Shown here piece by piece: positions 34,585 to 42,671 of a stretch of 64,000 nucleotides of DNA. The translations under genes were made by a program, and so were the position numbers. The stretch is taken from NCBI GenBank assembly GCA_964606895.1, contig CAZSHX010000004.1:1-64000 (forward strand), given 5' to 3'. The stretch is from CAZSHX01 sp964606895. GTDB taxonomy: Bacteria > Bacteroidota > Ignavibacteria > Kapaibacteriales > UBA2268. The notes beneath the pieces were generated by a model. It did no database searches and was not told the origin of the DNA. It worked only from the letters and a program-made list of their open reading frames with translations. Positions within the stretch are counted from its first letter, which is position 1, and each line of letters starts with the position of its first letter.

Positions 34585-36444
34585 CTAATACTGAGCAAAA
34601 GTCTTTGGAATAATAATCTCAACTCTTGTGCCTGAAGGAGAATTGTTCTCATCGAAAAGGTCTATAATCCGCTCACTTAATGTTCCTGTTCTTACTGAAT
34701 TGAAAAGTTCAATCCTTGATTTAGTGATACTCATCCCGTAAGATTTGTGAGTATATGGAGAACGATTTTTGATTTCAAGAGCTTTTTCCCTGCCGATACC
34801 ATTATCCTCGATTATACAATAATAAGAATTTTCGTCTGATGTCAGAGTAATTTTAATTAATCCGTATTCACTTTTATTAAGCAACCCATGAACAATCGCA
34901 TTTTCAACATAAGGTTGGATAAGCATTGGAGGAAACTCTTCAACATATATATTGATATTTTCAGATATGTCAATTTCATATTTGAATTTATCTGTAAATC
35001 GTAATGATTCCAAATCAAGATACAATTTTAAGGTTTCGATTTCCTGAGAAAATAATATATATTGATTATCTGAATTCTCAAGAATTTTTCTCATGAGTTT
35101 CGAAAATTTCATCAGGTACTCTTTTGCATTTTCTTCGTCTTTTTTTGAAATCAGGAAAAGAATTGAATTTATTGAATTGAAAATGAAGTGCGGATTCATT
35201 TGCAATCTTAATGACTGAAGCTGATATTCGAGGGTTTTCTTTGTGAAAATCTCCCGTCTTATAAACTCTCTTCTTCGGTATGCCATAACGAGTATGAAAA
35301 TAATCAATAATGAAGCTCCTACCATCGAAAACATCAATTTGTTCCTGTTCGCAAGTTCCAAATCCTTAATAACGTTCTTCTGTTTCAATAACTTATTTTC
35401 TTTGTTCTTCTTTTCGGAATTGTATCTTTTTTCAAGAATATTTATTTCACTCATTTTTGAGTTAGAATAAATGTTCAATTTTATTTCAACACATAATCTA
35501 TAATATTTCAATGCTTTTTCAAAATCATTCTTTTTTTCATAGTTCTGAGAAAGTAAATTATATGTATTCTGTAGTTTGTCAAAATTCGATAATTTAATAG
35601 CCAATTCTTCCGACATATATCCGAAATTCAGGCTCAAAGCCAAATTATTTGCAAAAAAATTAATTTTTCCCAAAGTAAAGTAACATTCCAAAAGAAGATT
35701 ATTATTTTTAAGCTTTTTAGCTAATTCCATAGATTTTAGAATATTCTTTTGTGCAGATTGAATATCTTTCTTTTCCAGAAAGATTATTGCATAAGTAGAA
35801 TATATTTCAGCCTGAAGCAGTGAATCATTAATGCTCTTTGCAATCGACAATGCATGATTGGCACAAGACAAGGCTGAGTCTGGATTATAGGTTTGCGTAC
35901 TTATATAATCAGAATATAATTCTGCTCTTGCAGTATTTGCTAAAGCAATCCCATGCTTGTTACCATTTTTTTGAAACAGGGTTAATGCCAGATTATAATA
36001 ATTGTTGCCTTCCTTAAAAAACTCAGGTCCCTTGAAACAGATTAATTTCCCGATTTCAACATAAGTAACTCCCAGTCTGTTTTGAATTGATAAACTATCG
36101 AAAATTTCTGATGCCTCAAGAAACTCACTCATTGATTCAGCATATTTTGCAAATTGTTTGTTAATCAGCCCCAGATAAATTAGCCCTTCAGCTTCTGCAC
36201 TGTCAAGACCTTTTTTAGAAATATTTTTTAAAAGTGTGCGGCATTTTTTCTCAGCATCAACAGGAGAATTGTCCATTAATGAATGTATAGCTGTTAACTC
36301 TGAGTTAATATAGGTCTGAGTTGGAATTGCAGAAAACAATTGGACGGACAAGCAAGCTGTAAGACACAATATAATACTAAATAAACACAGATTTATCTTT
36401 CCATTTCCTTTACTTCCAATCTTTTGCAATATGTTCTTATTCAT
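34585..36444 (-). CDS. LytS-type sensor histidine kinase with TPR region
   Basis: The start at 36444 (or two codons earlier, 36450) gives an N-terminal membrane segment; a longer frame to 36549 has no such logic. Residues ~60-330 of the 619-residue protein are TPR-like helical repeats that probably lie in the periplasm. They are followed by a coiled coil, a membrane segment (LLIIFILVMAYRR), and a His_kinase (LytS/YehU-type) domain with the phospho-accepting histidine in LQMNPHFIFNSI (about residue 418). An ATPase domain follows (QPYVENAIVHGL, EDNGIGREKA). Such kinases usually pair with LytTR regulators, but none is adjacent. Confidence 0.85.
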   Translation of the reverse strand: MNKNILQKIGSKGNGKINLCLFSIILCLTACLSVQLFSAIPTQTYINSELTAIHSLMDNSPVDAEKKCRTLLKNISKKGLDSAEAEGLIYLGLINKQFAKYAESMSEFLEASEIFDSLSIQNRLGVTYVEIGKLICFKGPEFFKEGNNYYNLALTLFQKNGNKHGIALANTARAELYSDYISTQTYNPDSALSCANHALSIAKSINDSLLQAEIYSTYAIIFLEKKDIQSAQKNILKSMELAKKLKNNNLLLECYFTLGKINFFANNLALSLNFGYMSEELAIKLSNFDKLQNTYNLLSQNYEKKNDFEKALKYYRLCVEIKLNIYSNSKMSEINILEKRYNSEKKNKENKLLKQKNVIKDLELANRNKLMFSMVGASLLIIFILVMAYRRREFIRREIFTKKTLEYQLQSLRLQMNPHFIFNSINSILFLISKKDEENAKEYLMKFSKLMRKILENSDNQYILFSQEIETLKLYLDLESLRFTDKFKYEIDISENINIYVEEFPPMLIQPYVENAIVHGLLNKSEYGLIKITLTSDENSYYCIIEDNGIGREKALEIKNRSPYTHKSYGMSITKSRIELFNSVRTGTLSERIIDLFDENNSPSGTRVEIIIPKTFAQY

Positions 36445-36580
36445 AATCATTAAATATCTTATTGAGCAAAAATAATACCAATCAATGGAAGGATAATTTA
36501 TCAGGTTTTTAATATTCGTAAGAAAAGGGACGAAAAAATTAATCTTCATCCCTTCATTTTAATCCTGAACCACTTTTTAT

Positions 36581-39500
36581 TTAGTTATGAGAACTTCCGT
36601 TAGTCTTTTTCCCATGACCATTTCCATTGCCATTTTTATGTTGTTTCAATAAACCGGCTACTCTTGCGGCTTGAAGTGCAAAGGTTTCAATCTTTGCTTC
36701 AATCACCTGAGGATAAACGTTTCCGTCGGTCTCAATAGTCAGGAAAGGAATATTTGTTTTTCCATTAAAAATAATCGGCATTTTGTAATCCGGGTCAACC
36801 ATTTGCCTTGTTTTTTCGACAGCCTCTGATTTCAGTTCGGGCATGATACAAGCTTCAGAAACCCTTGTTGGCATACAGCCGAACGGTCCAAGGTTGATAA
36901 TACCGCAATAATGGTCCAGTCCTTCGTAAAGTGCCGTACCGATAGTCAATCCCGGTTCCCCTTTGTAATCAAGCGGAACAATATGCTTGCTATGGTCAAG
37001 TAAAGGTTTAATCTTGGTTAGATGGTACTCGTAATAATTACTTTTCACCAAAGCTTTTTTAATTCTTCTTTCGGCATATTCAATGTAGAAATCTCTGATG
37101 TATCTTTCTAATCTGTTTCTCCATGATACTTCGGCTTCCAGAAGTCCGATTTTTATAAGATAATCAACATACTTAATCCATTCAGAAATATAAGCATCTT
37201 TAACAACAAATCCTTTTTTAGCAAATTGCTTATTCAGATATTTGTGCGAAAAATGGTCCCTTCTAACGAATATTTCTCCGCAAAGAGCAATGTAGTTTGA
37301 TTCATGGATTGGAATCCTTGCAGGAATTTTCTTGATTTCTTTTGAAAATTGTGCTATATGCTTGTACAAATGGTCAGGATCGGAAGCAAATTTATCTGTA
37401 AGTATCCTGAATTGCTCATTAAATACATCCATTCCTTTGTCAGGGTCAACCGAATTTGCCATAATGGCTGAACGAATATCGTCAAGAACATCGGCAGTTA
37501 TAAGTGCCTGCATTCCTCTTTTAGAGAATTGAACACCAAGACCTGCATACCCGTCATCTGTGGTCAAAATAAGAACAGACACATTCTTGTATTTCTTTCT
37601 TTTAATTAAATCTCTCAAGAAGACAGGATACTGACCTAATCTGCAATTTCCTGCACTCTGAACATTAAAGAAAGCGATTTTCTGAACGCCGTCCCATCTA
37701 TTTTCAAGATAATCTATAAGTGCTCCTGAGCATAAAATAAGCGGAAGACACTCTTTGCCTGTGGCAACCGTTCTGCCGTATTTCAAAATATCGTTATTGC
37801 CTTCGGGTAAAGCAATTGCATTGTATCCTAACGTTCTAAACGTTGCGGCAAACATTGCGGCACTCAAATCACCCATCGAAGGAACAAGAATTGTTACGCT
37901 TGGGTCATCGAGCGGAATTTTTTCATTATCTGATGTATAGTAATATAATCTGTCAGTATCAAACTTGACAGTTGCCATGTTGAATTCAGAATTATCAGGG
38001 TCATGGATATTTGCAGATAGTTTTCTGTAGTTATTAATAATATCCAAAGCCGCATCAATTCTTGTATTGATACCTGCATCTGCAGTATGACCATCGAGTT
38101 CCAAAGTCAGTGATGGTTTGGTTGCCATGATATTTCTGAAAGTAGAAATAATCATCGAATCGGGTCCGCAAGAGAAGTTGGTTATATAGGTGGCAAACAA
38201 CTGGTCGTTGTTTTTGACAATATTCGCAACCTTTAAAATCTTCTTTCCGCCTTCCCAATACATATTATCTTCAATTTTCTCGTGGCGGTAGTCAAGCATA
38301 TCGTAAGGAATAATATAAACACCTCTGGAAGCGAATTTCTTAGGTATTCCCTTGTTTGTAGTCTCCGTAAATGAGTTATATGGTCTTCCGACAAGAACCA
38401 TAGCCATTTCTTCAGGATTAGCCGCAAGGAACTGTAAAAATTCTCTGCCGATAGTAAATAATTCGGTCTGATAGGTTTCCTGCATTTTAACTGCAAATTC
38501 GTAAGCTTCTTTTGCCGCAACTGCATCATTAAATCCCATTTGTGAGGCTATTTCAACAAATTTCACCGATTCGGCACCAAAACCGCTTGCAAAGTTCAAT
38601 GCAGGAGCAAGAATTTTATCATTGATATTGAAATCTTTAAAAGCCTGTTTTAAATAGAATGGCTCGGTTATGACGAAAACACAGGTGGAATTGAAATCTA
38701 TTCTGTAATGCTCTTCTTCATTGACGTGCATTTCCAAAAGGTTAGGCACGAATATGTAATCAGTATTTTTTTCTATTAAGTTATGGAACAAACCCAAAGA
38801 AATCTGTGCCGGATAGCAGAATGAAGTCATTTCACGCTCTAATCCTTTTTCATCCACTTTATCGGACAATACAACCCGCATGCCCAATTTTGTAAAGAAA
38901 TTATAATATAAAGGATATAAAGTGTGAGTATGGAATGATTGGTTAATGCCCACCGTTGGTGCATTTTCTGGAAGTTCGGCGGCAGGTGCATACTTATTAA
39001 ACGTCATATCATGACGAATTTTTACGAAGTCAAATTGGTCAGCTTCAATCTTTTTATTATTGAGCAAATTATAGTATTTATTGCATGCTCCGCCAAAAGG
39101 ATGAACCTTGCCCTGAATCTCAATCATATTGATTGGGCATTTTATGTCGCATTTTTCTTTGCCACCGGCACAAATAAATGGTTTGCGGTTGATTGCTTCT
39201 CTTTCGGCAAGTTCTTTCATCGAATATTCTTTAGGTTTCATTAATCCTAAATCAATTTTATCGGAAACTTCCAGAGCAACACCAAAAGCACCCATAAGTC
39301 CGGGTTCAGGAGGGACAATAATTTCTGTTCCTGTCAGAGCCGCCATAGCAATCGGAATTGCTTTGTTGTAGCAAACACCACCCTGCATAAATACTTTTTT
39401 GCCAACCTGACGATTACCTTTAACTCTGTTGTTGTAATTCATGCAGATAGAATAAACCAAACCTGCAACAATATCTTCACGGCTGATATTTTCGTGTAAT

Positions 39501-40930
39501 GCCGTTTTAATGTCTGAACTGATGAAAGCGGCACACTGGTCACTGAAATTCGGAGGAGACATTGCTTTTAATGCCATTCCTTCAATTTCAGTTACGGGTA
39601 TTCTCAGTGATTCATAAGCTGATTCTTCAATAAAAGAGCCCGTACCTGCAGAACATGCTTCATTCATTGCATAATCCGAAGGTACGCGATTTATGATATA
39701 TGTATATTTTGCATCCTGACCGCCAATTTCGAAAATCGTATCAACCTCAGGGTCAAAATAAACTGCGGCTGTAGCATGGGCAACTATCTCGTTAATAATG
39801 CCATCGGTTAAAGCATGCAAACCTGCAATATGTCTGCCTGAGCCGGTTGTGCCTACCCCGATTATTTTAATATCTTCGGGTATTTGCTTTAATAATTCCT
39901 CGTAGCATTTTTTTGCGGCTACAATCGGATTCCCGTGAGTATATAAGTAAATTGAGCCTAATATTTTCTTGTCATTTTTTCTAAGAACAACAGCTTTGGT
40001 TGTAGTAGAGCCAACATCCAATCCAAGGAGACAAACATCACCGTCTGAGGCTTTTCCTTTTTCCAAAGTTTTGAAACTGACTTTATCGGTGAAGTTGATT
40101 ATTGGGTCAAGAAAAACAAATGAACTTTCTTTTTCTCTGTAAATATCATTTAAATTATCGAATTCCTTAATCTTATTTTTTGTTCCGTAAATTGCGGCAC
40201 CTAATGCTTCAAAATAATTTGCTTCATTCGGAATATTTGAATCTTTAACGAATTCCTGAAGATATTTCATAACTGTATGATTTTGAGTGACACCACCCAC
40301 AATCATAACTTTGCCGTCTTTTACTTTTTTTAGCAATTCAGAAGCTTTTTCTGCCATCATTGATGATAAACCTGAAATCACTTCACCCTTTGGTACTCCT
40401 TTGTTCAAAGCATGAGTACAATCCGATTTGCAAAATACCGAACATCTTCCGGATACTTTAAAAGGTTCTGTATCGCTGGCGATATCTTTAACTTCTTCGA
40501 TATCAACATTCATTCTTTTGATTTGCTGAAGGAAAAACTCGCCGGTTCCGGAAGCACACTGATTTTTGGTTATAACATCCGAGATTTTACCATGGTCGTC
40601 AAGGGTATAGATAAGAAATGTTTCGCCGCCTAAACTGGCAATAGCTTCATAATGTTCATTGTTTTTGTTTACAAATGAAAAAGCATGTTCGGTTGCTTCT
40701 GACTCCGAAATTTTCGAAAAGTTAACAAGATTTCTGAATTTTCTGCCTGTAACAACAACAGGGAAGAATTCCTTATTGAACTTTAATAGATTCTCATGGA
40801 AAACCTCTTTTGGATTACCATTGTGAGCTAAAGTCAGATTGTCAACTATTTTTATCTCATCTTTATTTTTTTCAATTTTTACAAAAGATACGGAGGAGGC
40901 TCCAAGGCAAACACCTACAACATGATTCAT
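36581..40930 (-). CDS. Giant 2-hydroxyacyl-CoA dehydratase activase-like protein (two ASKHA domains plus DUF2229)
   Basis: The 1449-residue protein has a first BcrAD/BadFG ATPase-type domain (about 1-255) with the cluster-binding NQCASGTGEF and GRCSVFCKSDC. A second, more canonical one (about 295-570) has LGLDVGSTTTKAVVL, GTTGSGRH, FEIGGQDAKY, NEACSAGTGSF and SDQCAAFISSD. A DUF2229 segment and a dehydratase-like C-terminal half follow, with scattered cysteines and a poly-Gly/Asn/Lys tail. In the family, the ATPase dimer holds a [4Fe-4S] cluster and drives ATP-dependent electron injection into a dehydratase or a double-cubane cluster protein. No separate dehydratase subunit genes are near. The substrate is unknown. 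Confidence 0.85.
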   Translation of the reverse strand: MNHVVGVCLGASSVSFVKIEKNKDEIKIVDNLTLAHNGNPKEVFHENLLKFNKEFFPVVVTGRKFRNLVNFSKISESEATEHAFSFVNKNNEHYEAIASLGGETFLIYTLDDHGKISDVITKNQCASGTGEFFLQQIKRMNVDIEEVKDIASDTEPFKVSGRCSVFCKSDCTHALNKGVPKGEVISGLSSMMAEKASELLKKVKDGKVMIVGGVTQNHTVMKYLQEFVKDSNIPNEANYFEALGAAIYGTKNKIKEFDNLNDIYREKESSFVFLDPIINFTDKVSFKTLEKGKASDGDVCLLGLDVGSTTTKAVVLRKNDKKILGSIYLYTHGNPIVAAKKCYEELLKQIPEDIKIIGVGTTGSGRHIAGLHALTDGIINEIVAHATAAVYFDPEVDTIFEIGGQDAKYTYIINRVPSDYAMNEACSAGTGSFIEESAYESLRIPVTEIEGMALKAMSPPNFSDQCAAFISSDIKTALHENISREDIVAGLVYSICMNYNNRVKGNRQVGKKVFMQGGVCYNKAIPIAMAALTGTEIIVPPEPGLMGAFGVALEVSDKIDLGLMKPKEYSMKELAEREAINRKPFICAGGKEKCDIKCPINMIEIQGKVHPFGGACNKYYNLLNNKKIEADQFDFVKIRHDMTFNKYAPAAELPENAPTVGINQSFHTHTLYPLYYNFFTKLGMRVVLSDKVDEKGLEREMTSFCYPAQISLGLFHNLIEKNTDYIFVPNLLEMHVNEEEHYRIDFNSTCVFVITEPFYLKQAFKDFNINDKILAPALNFASGFGAESVKFVEIASQMGFNDAVAAKEAYEFAVKMQETYQTELFTIGREFLQFLAANPEEMAMVLVGRPYNSFTETTNKGIPKKFASRGVYIIPYDMLDYRHEKIEDNMYWEGGKKILKVANIVKNNDQLFATYITNFSCGPDSMIISTFRNIMATKPSLTLELDGHTADAGINTRIDAALDIINNYRKLSANIHDPDNSEFNMATVKFDTDRLYYYTSDNEKIPLDDPSVTILVPSMGDLSAAMFAATFRTLGYNAIALPEGNNDILKYGRTVATGKECLPLILCSGALIDYLENRWDGVQKIAFFNVQSAGNCRLGQYPVFLRDLIKRKKYKNVSVLILTTDDGYAGLGVQFSKRGMQALITADVLDDIRSAIMANSVDPDKGMDVFNEQFRILTDKFASDPDHLYKHIAQFSKEIKKIPARIPIHESNYIALCGEIFVRRDHFSHKYLNKQFAKKGFVVKDAYISEWIKYVDYLIKIGLLEAEVSWRNRLERYIRDFYIEYAERRIKKALVKSNYYEYHLTKIKPLLDHSKHIVPLDYKGEPGLTIGTALYEGLDHYCGIINLGPFGCMPTRVSEACIMPELKSEAVEKTRQMVDPDYKMPIIFNGKTNIPFLTIETDGNVYPQVIEAKIETFALQAARVAGLLKQHKNGNGNGHGKKTNGSSHN

Positions 40931-41254
40931 TCTATATCCTAAAAGTTATGATTGCAAATTTGACTACATATTAAAATTGGCAACAAAGAAATTAGTTGCC
41001 ACTAAAAAAGCAAAATTATGAAAAAATACACTAAAATCCAAGAGAAGTTATGTTTTTACACTTAATATAATATAAAGATTTCCATAATTGTGATATTTAA
41101 TCTTATGAAAACGGTTGATTATACTATTAATTTTATAGATTCTTCTTTTTAATCACTACTATAAAGTGATTTTTGTTATCATTGTGTTGTATCAAATATA
41201 ACAAATCCGATAACTTAAGCTATCGGATTTGTTAATTGAATGACTATAATAAAG
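40931..41254. other. Gene-free spacer
   Basis: The 324 AT-rich bases hold the terminator hairpin at 41200-41233 and, presumably, the promoter of the activase gene. Nothing else is evident. Confidence 0.6.
41200..41233 (-). terminator. Intrinsic terminator of the DUF2231 gene
   Basis: A perfect 13-bp stem (AACAAATCCGATA at 41200-41212, TATCGGATTTGTT at 41221-41233) has an 8-base loop, 22 bp after the stop codon on the minus strand. A weak T-rich stretch follows. Confidence 0.75.
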
Positions 41255-41869
41255 TTATTTTGATTCCTTAGATTCTTCCGTTTTAGTCGAATCTGTTTGA
41301 ATCGGAGGAGCCGCTTGATTAGTTGAATCAATAGTTGGTGCTTCAAATTGTGCAGGTTTGCCGTTAGCAGGTTCGCCAAAATTCATCATTGCCTTTACTC
41401 CAAGTCCATGAACAAGCTGACCGCCAAGATGAGCTGTATTTGCAATCATAAGGCAACAAAATGAGTAAGCAATCAGGAAAACAATCTGAATGATAACAAT
41501 CCAAAGTGTTTTGAGCTTTTCCTTAAAGAATATTGGCAGGAGCAAAACTAAAGCATTAACAATGGTGATTACTAAAAAGAAGTTCCTTGTCATCTCTGCC
41601 AGGTCTTCGTGCTGTTCAAGAATTTTTGCAATCTCAGGTGTCTTGTCAACAAGTTCTCCTGCGGCTTCACCACTGGCAACTGCCACGAAGCTTGCAATAG
41701 TACCCAGAAGCATAACAACAAAACCCGCAATAAAAAAGCATCTTGACTTCTTTTTGTAAAGCAATCCCAATAGAATCAGAAACGGAGCAACCAAAAGCAA
41801 TGCAATCGGAAAATGTACAACCAGCGGATGCAAAGCATCTAAATCCTGCATAGGAGGAATATTAAACAT
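41255..41869 (-). CDS. DUF2231 membrane protein
   Basis: The 204-residue protein opens with LHPLVVHFPIALLLVAPFL, the hallmark of DUF2231, and has four predicted membrane helices (about 12-38, 43-68, 95-115, 122-145). The conserved histidines in LHPLVVHFP suggest haem or metal binding. The C-terminal ~50 residues are polar and low-complexity. The rubrerythrin gene lies 94 bp upstream on the same strand. Function unknown, possibly linked to redox at the membrane. Confidence 0.85.
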   Translation of the reverse strand: MFNIPPMQDLDALHPLVVHFPIALLLVAPFLILLGLLYKKKSRCFFIAGFVVMLLGTIASFVAVASGEAAGELVDKTPEIAKILEQHEDLAEMTRNFFLVITIVNALVLLLPIFFKEKLKTLWIVIIQIVFLIAYSFCCLMIANTAHLGGQLVHGLGVKAMMNFGEPANGKPAQFEAPTIDSTNQAAPPIQTDSTKTEESKESK

Positions 41870-41963
41870 ATTTGAATTCCTTATATTTTTAAATAATACA
41901 ATCTTTGGTCTTTTACTGTCTTTTCATTTTCAAATAAAAAAAGTGCAATCAACTCGAACAGTA

Positions 41964-42581
41964 TTAATCTATTTTCAGGAATTTACCCTTTTCTGTGTAG
42001 CAGACAGGGCATTTGTCAAATCCAATTTTTGCAACCGTATAGCCACAAACCGGACAGACAAAATATGCGGCTTTGACTTTCATTTTATCAAGATTCTTAA
42101 TTGCACCGGCATAGAGTTTGGCATGTTCTGTCTCAGCGGCTTTAGCTCCATTAAAAGCTTTAACTGCATCTTTGTTTTTTTCAATTTTTGCCTGAGCAAT
42201 AAAATCAGGATACATTTTGTCTTTTTCGTAAGTTTCTCCTGTCAAAGCATCCTGTAAGTTTTCTTTGGTTGATTTTGGTGCAGGAGTTTTAATGTCTGCT
42301 TTGGGTACGGCACCTAATTTTTTAATAAGAGTAGAGTGAGTAGTTTTATGGATTTCTTCTGCTTTTGCGGCGGCACGGAAAAGGCTGGCTACTTGTTTGT
42401 AACCTTCTTCATCTGCTTTTTTTGCATAAGCAAGGTACTTCGCATTTGCATTGCTTTCACCATTGAAAGCCGCTTGTAAGTTGTCGAGGGTCTTGCTTTT
42501 GCCTTTAGTCTCTGCGTTGAGGTTGCCCAATGAAAGGATTAGAGCAATTGCTAACACGGTTAAAGAAATTCTTCTTAACAT
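41964..42581 (-). CDS. Exported rubrerythrin family protein
   Basis: The 205-residue protein has a clear signal peptide (RRISLTVLAIALILSLGNLNAE, about 1-24). A ferritin-like diiron helical domain follows with duplicated Glu/His helices (FNGESNANAKYLAYAKKA, AAAKAEEIHKTTH, AAETEHAKLYAGAI). A C-terminal rubredoxin-like CPVCGY and CPVC pair completes it. Rubrerythrins reduce hydrogen peroxide in the cytoplasm of anaerobes; an exported form is unusual and implies a periplasmic electron donor. A DUF2231 membrane protein gene follows. Confidence 0.87.
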   Translation of the reverse strand: MLRRISLTVLAIALILSLGNLNAETKGKSKTLDNLQAAFNGESNANAKYLAYAKKADEEGYKQVASLFRAAAKAEEIHKTTHSTLIKKLGAVPKADIKTPAPKSTKENLQDALTGETYEKDKMYPDFIAQAKIEKNKDAVKAFNGAKAAETEHAKLYAGAIKNLDKMKVKAAYFVCPVCGYTVAKIGFDKCPVCYTEKGKFLKID

Positions 42582-42671
42582 AATATTTTCTCCAAAAAAT
42601 TAAAACATAAATCCTGAATGCAAATATATAAATATTTATTCAAATACAAAAGCTTTTGTAAAAATTATGTG

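Noticed and set aside
36581..40930. Two fused genes wrongly joined by a lost stop
   Set aside because: Proteins with two activase domains plus DUF2229 in one ~1400-residue chain are a known conserved architecture, and no frameshift is needed.
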